Shown: in pieces, positions 1 to 8,453 of the stretch
Layout of the letters: each line of letters begins with the position of its first letter
How positions within the stretch are numbered: the stretch's first letter is position 1
Origin: Amycolatopsis dendrobii
GTDB lineage: Bacteria > Actinomycetota > Actinomycetes > Mycobacteriales > Pseudonocardiaceae
Reading direction: 5' to 3'
Assembly (NCBI RefSeq): GCF_014145675.1
Contig: NZ_JACGZW010000003.1
Location: 248,001 to 312,000 of the forward strand
Length of the DNA stretch: 64,000 nt
The notes under the pieces: generated by a model
Told to the model about the DNA's origin: nothing
The model's input: the letters and a program-made list of their open reading frames with translations, nothing else
The model's database searches: none
Translations under genes and position numbers: made by a program

Positions 1-833
1 TGCAGCACCGAAAAACCGGCCCGGTCCCAGCGTCCGGCGACGGCCGCGACCATCGCGTAACCGGCCGCGGGCACCGTCGTCACCGAAATGAACACGCCGA
101 CGAGCGCGGCCGATTTCGCCGACGTCATCGCGAGCATTCCGGCCGCCCCGGCGAGCAATGCCACCACGAACGACGCGGGTCCGACCTGGTACACGAAATC
201 GACCTGATGGTTATTGACTATCGCGTGCGGATCGAACAGATCGGCCGAACTGCCGAGCAGCACGCCGAGCAGCGTGATCGCCATCGAGACCGGGAACCCG
301 ACGGCCAGCGCGACCCCGGCCCGGCGCACCAGGTCCCAGCGGCGCAGCACCATGCCGACCGCGATCGCGGCGAGCGGGCCGAACTCCGGACCGACCACCA
401 TCGCGCCGACGATCGTCACCGACGAGTCGGTCAGCACGCCGACCGCGGCGAGCAGGCACGCGATGGCGAGGAATGCCTGGAACGTCGCGTTCCACCGCGA
501 TTCCTCGCCGGTGCGGCCGAGCAGCTCCTGCCACACGACCGCGTCCGCGCCTTCGCCGGGAGCGGCTTCCTCGGCCGCGTCGGCGGCATCGGAAAGCGCT
601 GTGTCCAGCGATTCCATGGTGATGCCGCCGCTGCGGTCGAGACCGAGCGTGCACAACGCGTCGACGATGTCGTCGGCCGCCTCCCGCGCGATGTCCGCCT
701 CGATGAGGTCGCCCTCAGGCGAGACGGACGCCCCGCGGTGCACGATCAGGTGCGCCGCGCCCGGATGGGTGCGCAGCAGCTCCAGCGTCTCGCCAGTGCG
801 CTCCGGCGGGCAGATAGCCCTGAGGTGCAGCAC
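1..833 (-). CDS. DUF389 (TIGR00341-like) membrane protein, C-terminus outside window
   Basis: The frame starts at GTG 833, 43 nt downstream of the aspS stop on the same strand, and is still open at base 1, so about 277 residues are visible. A soluble N-terminal part of roughly 100 residues (LIVHRGASVSPEGD) is followed by hydrophobic helices. One of these carries VTIVGAMVVGPEFGPLAAI, a pattern typical of DUF389 membrane proteins. An upstream GGAGGGG at about 847-853 may be the ribosome site, although its spacing is long. The family has no established reaction; transport has been suggested. Its closeness to aspS suggests read-through from that gene but no shared function. The family call is firm and the function unknown. 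Confidence 0.85.
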   Translation of the reverse strand, partial: MLHLRAICPPERTGETLELLRTHPGAAHLIVHRGASVSPEGDLIEADIAREAADDIVDALCTLGLDRSGGITMESLDTALSDAADAAEEAAPGEGADAVVWQELLGRTGEESRWNATFQAFLAIACLLAAVGVLTDSSVTIVGAMVVGPEFGPLAAIAVGMVLRRWDLVRRAGVALAVGFPVSMAITLLGVLLGSSADLFDPHAIVNNHQVDFVYQVGPASFVVALLAGAAGMLAMTSAKSAALVGVFISVTTVPAAGYAMVAAVAGRWDRAGFSVL

Positions 834-875
834 TAGACCGCCCCGCCCCTCCAGCCGTTCTCGACGGACACGCCG

Positions 876-2672
876 CTACTTCTCCGGTGCGGCAGCCGGT
901 TTGCTCTGCGGGACCGCCGGTTTCGCGTCGATGCCGGCTTCCTTGCGCTGCTGCGCGGTGATCGGCGCGGGCGCGGCGGTGAGCGGGTCGTAGCCGCCGC
1001 CGGTCTTCGGGAACGCGATCACGTCGCGCAGCGAATCGGCCTTGGCCAGCAGCATCACGATGCGGTCCCAGCCGAACGCGATCCCGCCGTGCGGGGGCGC
1101 GCCGAACTGGAACGCCTCGAGCAGGAAGCCGAACTTCTCCTGCGCTTCCTCCTCGCCGAGGCCCATCAGCGCGAACACGCGCTTCTGGACGTCCTCGCGG
1201 TGGATACGGATCGAGCCGCCGCCGATCTCGTTGCCGTTGCAGACGAGGTCGTAGGCGTAGGCGAGCGCGTTGCCCGGGTCCTGCTCGAACTTGTCGATCC
1301 ACTCCGGGGTCGGCGAGGTGAACGCGTGGTGCACGGCGGTCCACTTGCCGGAGCCGACCGCGACGTCGTCGCCGATGTCCTCGACCGGCGCGAACAGCGG
1401 CGCGTCCACGACCCACACGAACGACCAGGCGTCCTCGTCGATCAGGCCGAGCTTGCGGCCGATCTCGTCGCGCGCGGCGCCGAGCAGCGGCTGAGCGGCG
1501 GAAACCTTGCCCGCGGCGAAGAAAATGCAGTCGCCGGGCTTCGCGCCCGCGGCTTCCGCGACGTTCGCGCGCTCGGTCTCGGACAGGTTCTTGGCGACCG
1601 GGCCGCCGAGCGTGCCGTCCTCGTTGACCAGGACGTACGCCAGGCCCTTCGCGCCGCGCTGCTTCGCCCACTCCTGCCAGGCGTCGAGCTGACGACGCGG
1701 CTGCGAGGCGCCGCCCGCCATGACGACCGAGCCGACGTACGGGGCCTGGAACACGCGGAACGGCGTGTCCGAGAAGAAGTCGGTGAGCTCGGTGATCTCG
1801 AGGTCGAAGCGCAGGTCCGGCTTGTCGGAGCCGTACTTCGCCATCGACTCGCGGTAGGTGATCCGCGGGATCGGGGTGGCGATCTCGTGGCCGATCAGCT
1901 TCCACAGCGCCTTGACGATCGCTTCGCCGACCGCGATGACGTCGTCCTGCTCGACGAAGCTCATCTCGATGTCGAGCTGCGTGAACTCGGGCTGGCGGTC
2001 CGCGCGGAAGTCCTCGTCGCGGTAGCAGCGGGCGATCTGGAAGTAGCGTTCCATGCCGCCGACCATCAGCAGCTGCTTGAACAGCTGCGGCGACTGCGGG
2101 AGCGCGTACCAGGAGCCGGGCTTGAGCCGCGCGGGCACCAGGAAGTCGCGGGCGCCTTCCGGGGTGGAGCGGGTCATCGTCGGCGTCTCGATCTCGACGA
2201 AGTCCTGCGCGTGCAGCACCTCGCGCGCCGTGCGGCTGACCTCGCTGCGCAGCCGGATCGCGGCCGCCGGACCGCTGCGGCGCAGGTCGAGGTAGCGGTA
2301 CTTGAGCCGGACCTCCTCGCCCACGTCGACCCGGTCGTCGATCGGGAAGGGCAGCGGAGCGGCCTCGGACAGCACTTCCAGCTCGGTGGCCAGCACCTCG
2401 ATCTCGCCGGTGGCGATGTCCGGGTTCGCGTTGCCCTCGGGCCGCTTCGACACCTCGCCGACGACCTTCACGCAGAACTCCGACCGCAGCGCGTGCGCGC
2501 GCTCGGCCATCTCGCCCTCGCGGAACACGACCTGCGCGACGCCGCTGGCGTCCCGGAGATCGATGAAGATGACTCCGCCGTGATCGCGCCGCCGCGCCAC
2601 CCAGCCGGTGAGGGTGACGGTCTGACCGGCCTGCCCGGCACGCAGAGTGCCGGCTTGATGAGTGCGGAGCAC
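876..2672 (-). CDS. aspS: Aspartate--tRNA ligase (Asp/Asx type)
   Basis: Class II aminoacyl-tRNA synthetase, 598 residues, that charges tRNA-Asp and in many actinobacteria also tRNA-Asn. An N-terminal OB-fold anticodon domain ([14 protein letters not shown]) occupies about residues 1-105. The class II catalytic domain follows, with motif 2 ([19 protein letters not shown], about 216-236) and motif 3 near the C-terminus ([12 protein letters not shown]); the region between them is the bacterial GAD insertion. I chose GTG 2672 because the protein then begins [13 protein letters not shown], the normal family start, with GGGAGAG about 9 nt upstream. A longer in-frame ATG at 2738 would add 22 unconserved residues. 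Whether it is discriminating cannot be read here; presence of gatCAB elsewhere in the genome would suggest dual use. Confidence 0.97.
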   Translation of the reverse strand: MLRTHQAGTLRAGQAGQTVTLTGWVARRRDHGGVIFIDLRDASGVAQVVFREGEMAERAHALRSEFCVKVVGEVSKRPEGNANPDIATGEIEVLATELEVLSEAAPLPFPIDDRVDVGEEVRLKYRYLDLRRSGPAAAIRLRSEVSRTAREVLHAQDFVEIETPTMTRSTPEGARDFLVPARLKPGSWYALPQSPQLFKQLLMVGGMERYFQIARCYRDEDFRADRQPEFTQLDIEMSFVEQDDVIAVGEAIVKALWKLIGHEIATPIPRITYRESMAKYGSDKPDLRFDLEITELTDFFSDTPFRVFQAPYVGSVVMAGGASQPRRQLDAWQEWAKQRGAKGLAYVLVNEDGTLGGPVAKNLSETERANVAEAAGAKPGDCIFFAAGKVSAAQPLLGAARDEIGRKLGLIDEDAWSFVWVVDAPLFAPVEDIGDDVAVGSGKWTAVHHAFTSPTPEWIDKFEQDPGNALAYAYDLVCNGNEIGGGSIRIHREDVQKRVFALMGLGEEEAQEKFGFLLEAFQFGAPPHGGIAFGWDRIVMLLAKADSLRDVIAFPKTGGGYDPLTAAPAPITAQQRKEAGIDAKPAVPQSKPAAAPEK

Positions 2673-3343
2673 TGCGACTGCTCTCCCTAGGTCCACGAGA
2701 TTTCGGGTGCGGCGGGTGTACGGGGTTGAGCCGAACACGCATTTCGCCGGATACAGAGGCTAACGAACTCGGTGTCCGGGGGTGCGGGCAGGTTTGGGTC
2801 GGGCCGGTGGGGCGGATGACGGGGGCGGGGTTCGGGGCGGTCGGGCCGGTGGGTGAGCTGGGTCGGCGGGTGGGGTTGGAGTGGTGCGGGTCTGGCTAGC
2901 GGGGCCCGGGCGAGGGTGCGATCCCGTGGGGTCAATGCCCGCTTGGCGGGGATGGCACCGGTTCGGTGGGACGGTCAGCGCTCCGGGCATGCGCCGGGCC
3001 AGAGGAGAGACTCCGCGAGACCGGTGAACTCTTGGCGGCGACGGCCCGGGTTCGCGGACGCAGGACTGTGGTGCTGCGGACCGCGAGCCGGGCGGACAGG
3101 GCCCAGCGCCAGAGGCAAAACTCCCCCGAGCCAGCGCCCGTATGGCGGGGACGCTTCGCGGGACAGTGGAGTTGGCTCGGTGCGGGGTTGACGGGCAGGC
3201 GCGCTCGCCTGGTCGTTGGCGCGCGAAGCACAGTTCGCCCGGCGAGGCACGGATCGCGCGCTGTGCCGCAATCTTCGCCCCGGCAGGAGGAGCCCGCGGT
3301 TCACCGCAGTCAGTGCCGCAGGCGAGACCGAACCGTGCCGCTC

Positions 3344-3469
3344 ACCTCACTCGGTGCCGCGGCACGACCGGAGCAGGCCGCCCACCTCAATCAGCACCAC
3401 CACACGACCACAGCAGGCCACTCACCTCAATCAGCACCACCACACGACCACAGCAAGCCGCCCACCTCA
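3344..3469. repeat. Tandem repeat of about 40 bp
   Basis: The word CACCTCA starts at 3344, 3383, 3423 and 3463, giving periods of 39, 40 and 40. The second and third units are almost identical (CACCTCAATCAGCACCACCA followed by a CACGACCACAGCA segment). The first is diverged, and the fourth is a start only. There are too few units, and no conserved spacer/repeat alternation, for a CRISPR array. It lies in non-coding DNA. A slippage-prone minisatellite is the simplest reading. Confidence 0.75.
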
Positions 3470-3473
3470 GTCA

Positions 3474-3506
3474 GCGGGCGGGCGGCCCCCGGGTCCGCCC
3501 GCCCGC
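3474..3506. repeat. Perfect 12-bp inverted repeat (GC hairpin)
   Basis: GCGGGCGGGCGG at 3474-3485 pairs exactly with CCGCCCGCCCGC at 3495-3506 across a 9-nt loop. It follows directly after the tandem repeat and lies about 180 nt beyond the stop of the minus-strand radical SAM gene, so it could serve as a distant terminator. No T-run follows on either strand, so the role is uncertain. Confidence 0.6.
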
Positions 3507-3685
3507 GCGAAGCGAGGGGTCAGTCCTTCTGCACGCTCCGCACGCGAGACTCCGTCCCGGATCGCGGTGCGAGTCCCGTTCGTCCGCGTCGTGGGATTCC
3601 GGCTAGTGCGCGGCGCGGTCGGCACTCCGAGATCGCCTGGCCGCCGACTCAGCGTGGCCCGCGACGATCGTCGAGCCCGGGCGTG

Positions 3686-5620
3686 TCACAGCAACCGCAA
3701 CTGTTCTGCCTCCCCCGCTCGCTGTTCCGGCACCTCGGCGCCCGCCTCCCCCGGCGGGTCCGGTTCTGTCCGGGTCTCCGAGTGCGCCCTGGGCGCCCGC
3801 GGGTCCAGACCGTGCCGCCGAAGCAACGGGCCGACCACCGTGGCAAGTCGTTCCCGGTAGCCGCGGTCGACGTAGCTTCCTCGGGCGTACAGGCGGCGGT
3901 AGCGCGGTGCCAGCGCGGGATACTCGCGCTTCAGCCAAGCGGCGAACCACTCCCGTGCGCCCGGCCGGAGGTGCAGTGGCAGGACCGTCACCCTGGTCGC
4001 CCCGGCGTCGGCTAGTTGAGCGAAGAGCGGGTCCAGTGCCTCTGGCGAATCTGTCAGGTACGGCAGCACCGGCGCGACCATCACGGAGCACGGCAGACCC
4101 GCGGCAGCGGCTTTGCGGATCAGGTCCAGGCGGGCTCGCGGGGTCGGGGTGCCGGGTTCGAGGCGGCGTTGCAGGTCGCCGTCCAGCAGGGCGAGTGATA
4201 CCGCCAGGTGGACTGGGACATCCTTGCCCGCTGACTCCAGCAGGGGCAGGTCTCGGCTCAGCATGGTGCCCTTGGTGAGGATCGACAACGGGGTGCCGGA
4301 GCCGGCCAGGGCGCGAATGATCCCGGGCATCAATCGGTAGCGGCCTTCGACGCGTTGATACGGGTCGGTGTTCGTGCCCATGGCGACCGGTTCTCGTTGC
4401 CAGCTCGGTCGTTTCAGTTGTGCGGCCAGTACTTCCGGCGCGTTGACCTTGACCACGACCTGGGTGTCGAAGTCCCGGCCTGCGTCGAAATCCAGGTATG
4501 TGTGGGTGTTCCGGGCGAAACAGTTGTGCGACACCATCCCGTCCGCGATGAAATCGCCGGTGCCCGTCGTGATGTCGAACAGCGGCAGCTCCAGGCCCAT
4601 CGGCGCGACGCTCGTGACTGTGCGCCGGATGCCGCCGATCACGGTGCCGTCGAGGGAGCGTTTCCATTCGACGGCCGGGTCGACCAGGTGCAGGAACCGC
4701 AGTACCTCGCCGGTGCCGCCGGTGAGCCTCGCTTGTCGGCGGCCGGGGTGCTGGCGGTGGCCGACGGTGTCGTAGCCGAACGAGAACCGGTCCAGTGCGG
4801 CGAACAGCATGTCCACCACTTCGTTCTCGTCGTGCGCGATGGAGAGCGTGCCGCGCCGGTAGCCGCCCGCGAGGTCGAACAGTCCGGCCAGGAAACCGCG
4901 TGCCCAGTGGGCATCCGGTTCTCGCGGGATCCGCATGAAGCCTACTGACGAACCGAAATCCGGCAGGTACGCCAGTGCCCGTGCGGCGGCGTCCGATTCC
5001 GCGGCGAAACCGCCGGAGCGCAGCATTCCGCACAGGTACCCGGCGCGGTAGCCGAGTGTGTCGTCCGGCGTGCGCGTGAAGCGGCCGCCGCCGACCAGCT
5101 CGGTGCCGGACTCCAGGTGCGGCCGTTGCGCGGTGCCGAGTTTGCTGCCGGTGACGTACTTCCAGCCGCGCGAGCTGAGGAACCGATGGTCTGGACCGGC
5201 GACGATCCGGGTGCCGTCGTCCAGCGTGACGCGGTACGCCGGGCGCACCGTGGTCCAGTGCGCGAGCACCTCGGTGGGCACGAGCCTGCGCGCGACGCCG
5301 TGTCCGCGCGTGCCCATGATCCGGTCGCCCACGCGCAGCTCGGCGATCGGCTTCGCGCGACCGTCCGCCATCAGCACCGGCGTGTCGCCTTCGAGGCAGT
5401 ACGTGCACGCGTGCGAACACCCGCGATAGGGGTTGACCGACCACCGGAACGGCACCGCGGACGACTCGGGCACCCGGTTCAGCACGGACCGGGCGCGCAC
5501 CTCGTGGAAGGTGACGCCGCCGAACTCCGGCGCGCGCACCGAGCGCACCACATCCCCGAAGGCACCGAGACCGGGGAGTGCCGGCTCCTCCTTCCCCGCT
5601 CGCAACTGTTCCCAACGCAC
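3686..5620 (-). CDS. Rv2578c-family radical SAM protein interrupted by an intein
   Basis: The precursor is about 644 residues. The host protein is a radical SAM enzyme of the Rv2578c (SPL-like) family, about 352 residues after splicing. Its cluster motif reads CSHACTY-C, but the third cysteine is separated from the first two by a 292-residue intein (4523-5398). After SHN the host resumes with CFARNTHTYLDFDAGRDF. Later family blocks such as VAMGTNTDPYQRVEGRYRLM are intact. GTG 5620 gives the usual N-terminus VRWEQLRAG; an ATG at 5638 would add six residues and lies inside a LexA box. Two SOS boxes (5629-5668) cover the promoter, which fits Rv2578c being in the mycobacterial LexA regulon (established knowledge). 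The natural substrate is unknown; a DNA-damage role is plausible. Confidence 0.93.
   Translation of the reverse strand: MRWEQLRAGKEEPALPGLGAFGDVVRSVRAPEFGGVTFHEVRARSVLNRVPESSAVPFRWSVNPYRGCSHACTYCLEGDTPVLMADGRAKPIAELRVGDRIMGTRGHGVARRLVPTEVLAHWTTVRPAYRVTLDDGTRIVAGPDHRFLSSRGWKYVTGSKLGTAQRPHLESGTELVGGGRFTRTPDDTLGYRAGYLCGMLRSGGFAAESDAAARALAYLPDFGSSVGFMRIPREPDAHWARGFLAGLFDLAGGYRRGTLSIAHDENEVVDMLFAALDRFSFGYDTVGHRQHPGRRQARLTGGTGEVLRFLHLVDPAVEWKRSLDGTVIGGIRRTVTSVAPMGLELPLFDITTGTGDFIADGMVSHNCFARNTHTYLDFDAGRDFDTQVVVKVNAPEVLAAQLKRPSWQREPVAMGTNTDPYQRVEGRYRLMPGIIRALAGSGTPLSILTKGTMLSRDLPLLESAGKDVPVHLAVSLALLDGDLQRRLEPGTPTPRARLDLIRKAAAAGLPCSVMVAPVLPYLTDSPEALDPLFAQLADAGATRVTVLPLHLRPGAREWFAAWLKREYPALAPRYRRLYARGSYVDRGYRERLATVVGPLLRRHGLDPRAPRAHSETRTEPDPPGEAGAEVPEQRAGEAEQLRLL
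4523..5398 (-). other. Intein (292 aa) inserted at the third cluster cysteine, endonuclease apparently decayed
   Basis: The segment begins with Cys1 (CLEGDTPVLMADGRAKPIAE, splicing block A) and ends VSHN, followed by Cys+1 of the host. Block B is present as GPDHRFLSSRGWKYV, with the usual His. The C-terminal blocks read LPLFDITTGTGDFIADGMVSHN with penultimate His and final Asn, so all splicing residues are present. Between them are two LAGLIDADG-like helices, GYLCGMLRSGG and FLAGLFDLAGG. In both, the position normally held by the catalytic Asp is not Asp (Gly and Ala by my alignment). The likely state is a splicing-competent intein with a dead homing endonuclease. Cys+1 is also an iron-sulfur ligand of the spliced enzyme. 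Confidence 0.9.
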
Positions 5621-5628
5621 CCCTACAG

Positions 5629-5644
5629 TCGAACACATGTTCTA
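5629..5644. promoter_or_regulatory. LexA (SOS) box 1
   Basis: TCGAACACATGTTCTA matches the actinobacterial SOS operator TCGAAC-N4-GTTCGA except for one base in the right half (GTTCTA). It lies 8 nt upstream of the GTG start of the radical SAM gene and covers the alternative ATG at 5638. LexA bound here would block initiation directly. Confidence 0.85.
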
Positions 5645-5652
5645 AAGCACTG

Positions 5653-5668
5653 TCAAACACATGTTCGA
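5653..5668. promoter_or_regulatory. LexA (SOS) box 2
   Basis: TCAAACACATGTTCGA matches the SOS operator except for one base in the left half. It is 24 bp from box 1 centre to centre, a little over two helical turns, so two LexA dimers could sit on nearly the same face. It lies between the sthA stop and the radical SAM gene, so the latter is the only plausible target. Confidence 0.82.
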
Positions 5669-5695
5669 ACACCCCTCGAACGAGCGAGGCGGAGC

Positions 5696-7108
5696 TCAGC
5701 CGGCGAACCGTTCCAAGGCGCGGATCTTGTTCGTCGCGTCGAGGGCCGCGACCTTGTACGCCTCGGACAGCGTCGGGTAGTTGAAGACCGCGTCCACCAG
5801 GTAATCCACCGTCCCGCCGCAGCCCATCACCGCCTGGCCGATGTGGACGAGATCGGTCGCGCCGGTGCCGAAGACGTGCACTCCCAGCAACTTCCGGTCC
5901 GCCGTCGAAACCAGGAGCTTCAACATCCCATAGCTGTCCCCGGAAATCTGGCCGCGCGCGAGTTCCCGATACCGCGCGATGCCGACCTCGTACGGCACCG
6001 AAGACGACGTCAGCTGCGCCTCGGTCGCGCCGACGTACGAGATCTCCGGGATCGTGTAGATCCCGATCGGCTGCAACGCGCCGATGTCGTTCGCCGGTTC
6101 GCCGAACGCGTGGTACGCGGCGAGCCTGCCCTGGTCCATCGACGTCGCCGCGAGCGCCGGGAACCCGATCACGTCGCCGACCGCGTACACGTGCTCGACC
6201 GACGTCCGGTAGTGCTCGTCGACCTCCAGCCTGCCGCGCTTGTCCGCGTTGAGGCCCGCGTTTTCCAGCGCCAGCGCGCCGGTCATGCCCTGCCGCCCGG
6301 CCGAGTACATCACCGCGTCGGCCGGGATCCGCTTGCCGCTGACCAGGGTCGTCACGGTGGCGTCGGCGGAGACCGCGACGTTCGCGACCTTCTCCCCGAA
6401 CCGGAACGTGACGCCGAGGTCGCGCAGCTGGAACTTCAGCGATTCCACGATCTCCGGATCGCAGAAGTCCAGCATCTGGTCGCGCTGCTCGACCACGGTC
6501 ACCCGCGAACCGAGCGCGGCGAACATCGACGCGTACTCGATGCCGATCACTCCCGCGCCGACCACGACCAGCGAGGACGGGATCGTCTCCATCGCCAGGA
6601 TCTCGTCCGAATCGAGCACGCGCGCGGCGTCGAAGTCGACGTGGTCCGGGCGCGCCGGACGGGTGCCGGTCGCGATCACGACGTAATCGCCGGTGATGGT
6701 GCGCCGGTCGCCGCGGTGTTTGCCGTCGACCAGGACGGTGTGCGGGTCGGCGAACGAGCCGACGCCGCCGATCAGATCGACGTGGTTGCGCAGCAGCTGC
6801 GCGCGCACCACCTGCACCTCGCGCCCGATGACGTGCTGCGTGCGCGCCATCAGGTCCGCGATGGTGATGTCCTGTTTCACCCGGTAGCTCGCGCCGTACA
6901 GCTCGCGCTGGTTCATCCCGGTCAGGTACAGCACGGCTTCGCGCAGCGTCTTGGACGGAATGGTGCCCGTGTTGACGCACACGCCGCCGACCATGTCGTG
7001 GCGGTCGACGACGGCGACCTTCTTCCCCAGTTTCGCCGCCGCGATGGCGGCTTTCTGCCCTCCCGGGCCCGAGCCGATGACGATGAGGTCGTACTCGTAT
7101 TCGCTCAC
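5696..7108 (-). CDS. sthA: Soluble (Si-specific) NAD(P)+ transhydrogenase
   Basis: FAD-containing flavoprotein, 470 residues, that exchanges hydride between NADPH and NAD+ in the cytosol. Near the N-terminus is the FAD-binding Rossmann motif VIGSGPGGQ, followed by [20 protein letters not shown]. Only the first of the two redox cysteines of dihydrolipoamide dehydrogenases is kept, which points to SthA rather than Lpd. A second Rossmann motif, [20 protein letters not shown], and the dimerisation domain follow. GTG 7108 gives the family-like start [14 protein letters not shown]; the ATG at 7126 would add six residues. Usual SthA length is about 465, so the protein is full length. It forms a single-gene unit between the SOS-controlled gene and the siderophore operon. 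Confidence 0.94.
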   Translation of the reverse strand: MSEYEYDLIVIGSGPGGQKAAIAAAKLGKKVAVVDRHDMVGGVCVNTGTIPSKTLREAVLYLTGMNQRELYGASYRVKQDITIADLMARTQHVIGREVQVVRAQLLRNHVDLIGGVGSFADPHTVLVDGKHRGDRRTITGDYVVIATGTRPARPDHVDFDAARVLDSDEILAMETIPSSLVVVGAGVIGIEYASMFAALGSRVTVVEQRDQMLDFCDPEIVESLKFQLRDLGVTFRFGEKVANVAVSADATVTTLVSGKRIPADAVMYSAGRQGMTGALALENAGLNADKRGRLEVDEHYRTSVEHVYAVGDVIGFPALAATSMDQGRLAAYHAFGEPANDIGALQPIGIYTIPEISYVGATEAQLTSSSVPYEVGIARYRELARGQISGDSYGMLKLLVSTADRKLLGVHVFGTGATDLVHIGQAVMGCGGTVDYLVDAVFNYPTLSEAYKVAALDATNKIRALERFAG

Positions 7109-7148
7109 GGCCCCGAGCCTGCGCATCAGCGCCGGTCAGCGCAAGTCC

Positions 7149-8453
7149 TCACGCGCGCAAGGCGCCCCGGCGGCGGTGCACTTCGGTCACCGATCCGAGC
7201 GCGGCGTCGAGTTCCTCGCGCAGCAACGCGGCCTGTTGCGCGGCGACGTCCTCCCCCAGCAATTCCGCGACCCGCCCCCGCTCCAGCAGCGTCAGCGCCT
7301 CCCACGGCGACGACGCGAGCTGTCCGCTCGGGACACCCGCGTCAGGCGGCGACAGCTGTTCGGCCAGGCCAGCGGTACCGGCGGCGAGCAGCGCGGCGAC
7401 GACGAGGTGCGGCTGGGCGTCCGCGCCGGCGAAGCGGAACTCCAGCCGCGACGTCCCGCACAGCCGGATCGACGACGTCCGGTCATCCGGTCCCCACCGC
7501 AGTTCACGCGGCGAGAACGGCGCGGTGCGCAGCCGGACGTAGCTGTTGCACGTCGGAGCCCACACCGCGGACAACGATCGCGCGTCCCGCAGCACCCCGG
7601 CCATAAAAGCGCCCAGCGCGAACGGAAACCCGACGGGTCCGTCCGAAGCGGACAGTGACAGGTGAACGTGGCATGAATTCCCCTGACCGGGTTCTGGCGC
7701 CGCGAGATAGTCGGCTTGCGCACCGTGCTGGGCGGCCACCCGCCGGGTCGCCATCTGCAGCAGCAACGCATCGTCGCAGGCCGCGAGCGCGTCGCGGTGC
7801 CGCAGGACGACCTCGTACTGCCCCGGATGACACTCCGCCCGCGCCGATTCCACGCCGAGACCGGCCGTGGCGGCCCGCAGATCCGCCAGCAGCGGCGCGA
7901 GGCGTTCGGTGCCGCCGAGGGCGTAGTCGACGCCGTGCCCGGTGAGCGGTTCCCCGGCCAAATTGCGGAAAACCACTTCGTGCTCGATCCCGATCGACGG
8001 GACCAGGCCGTGTTCTTCCAGGCGCGTCAACTGCGTCCGCAACACCGTCCGCGGCGCGAGCCCAGCCGGCTCGCCGGACGGAAACTCCGCGTCCCCCACT
8101 ACTGCCCACGTCCGGTCGCCGAGCGGAAACGCCGTCGCCGCGTCGAGTCGCAGGCGCAGGTCTCCGAACCCGGCGAGATACGGCTTCAGCGGGCCGATCT
8201 CCGGCAGCGGCTCACGCTCCGGCGTCCAGGCGAAGACGTAGCTGCACATGCCGTATCCGCTGTCCACGACTTCGGCGGCGAACGGCGCGGCAAGCTCGAC
8301 CGCCGCGAACCGCGCGTGCGGATCAGGCACCAAAAGCACCAGCCGAGCGCCGTCCTCGGCCAGCACTCGACGCAGGACCTCAGCCGCCGCTGTACCCGCT
8401 TCGGCGCGCACAGCCAGCGACCGCGGCCCGACCGGACGATCGAACGGGCTCAC
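7149..8453 (-). CDS. Glutamine synthetase-like ATP-dependent ligase of the siderophore operon
   Basis: 434 residues with the glutamine synthetase fold. The ligand blocks are intact: the E-x-E pair (GIEHEVVF), ECHPGQYEVVL with both glutamates, GNSCHVHLSL with the glutamate-site His, NSYVRL, the Arg block DDRTSSIRL, and RLEFRFAGADAQPHL. It should therefore activate a gamma-carboxylate with ATP. GTG 8453 overlaps the stop of the IucA/IucC gene by four bases (GTGA), so it is the translationally coupled last gene of the operon. A housekeeping GlnA is unlikely because the N-terminal part is divergent and the context is siderophore synthesis. Inference: it joins glutamate to the amine or hydroxylamine made by the operon, a step normally done by an acyl-CoA transferase (DesC). 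The substrate is unproven. Confidence 0.85.
   Translation of the reverse strand: MSPFDRPVGPRSLAVRAEAGTAAAEVLRRVLAEDGARLVLLVPDPHARFAAVELAAPFAAEVVDSGYGMCSYVFAWTPEREPLPEIGPLKPYLAGFGDLRLRLDAATAFPLGDRTWAVVGDAEFPSGEPAGLAPRTVLRTQLTRLEEHGLVPSIGIEHEVVFRNLAGEPLTGHGVDYALGGTERLAPLLADLRAATAGLGVESARAECHPGQYEVVLRHRDALAACDDALLLQMATRRVAAQHGAQADYLAAPEPGQGNSCHVHLSLSASDGPVGFPFALGAFMAGVLRDARSLSAVWAPTCNSYVRLRTAPFSPRELRWGPDDRTSSIRLCGTSRLEFRFAGADAQPHLVVAALLAAGTAGLAEQLSPPDAGVPSGQLASSPWEALTLLERGRVAELLGEDVAAQQAALLREELDAALGSVTEVHRRRGALRA

Larger units (their letters stand above)
2673..3685. other. About 1 kb without a convincing gene
   Basis: This stretch separates the aspS 5' end from the 3' end of the intein-containing radical SAM gene. 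Several open frames cross it on both strands, but they are rich in Pro/Arg/Ala, resemble no known family and have no good ribosome sites. I read them as chance frames in very GC-rich DNA. The aspS promoter should lie near 2680-2780. The only structured elements I see are a tandem repeat (3344-3469) and a strong hairpin (3474-3506), annotated separately. Confidence 0.6.

Noticed and set aside
715..2742. 675-codon frame across aspS on the same strand
   Set aside because: It is a frame-shifted reading of aspS with extreme Arg content; the aspS frame has clear class II synthetase motifs.
3344..3469. CRISPR array
   Set aside because: The repeat units abut each other with no variable spacers, are few, and two of the four are diverged or partial; no cas gene is near.
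3535..3610. tRNA-like sequence with a GGTGCGAGTCCC stretch resembling a T arm
   Set aside because: I could not form an acceptor stem, D arm and anticodon arm around it.
2966..4015. Plus-strand 349-codon frame in the gene-poor region near the tandem repeat
   Set aside because: Composition is Arg/Pro/Ser-biased, it runs into the antisense of the radical SAM gene and has no recognisable domain or ribosome site.
7149..8453. Housekeeping glutamine synthetase (glnA)
   Set aside because: The active-site blocks fit the fold, but the N-terminal part is divergent and the gene is translationally coupled to siderophore genes behind an iron box.
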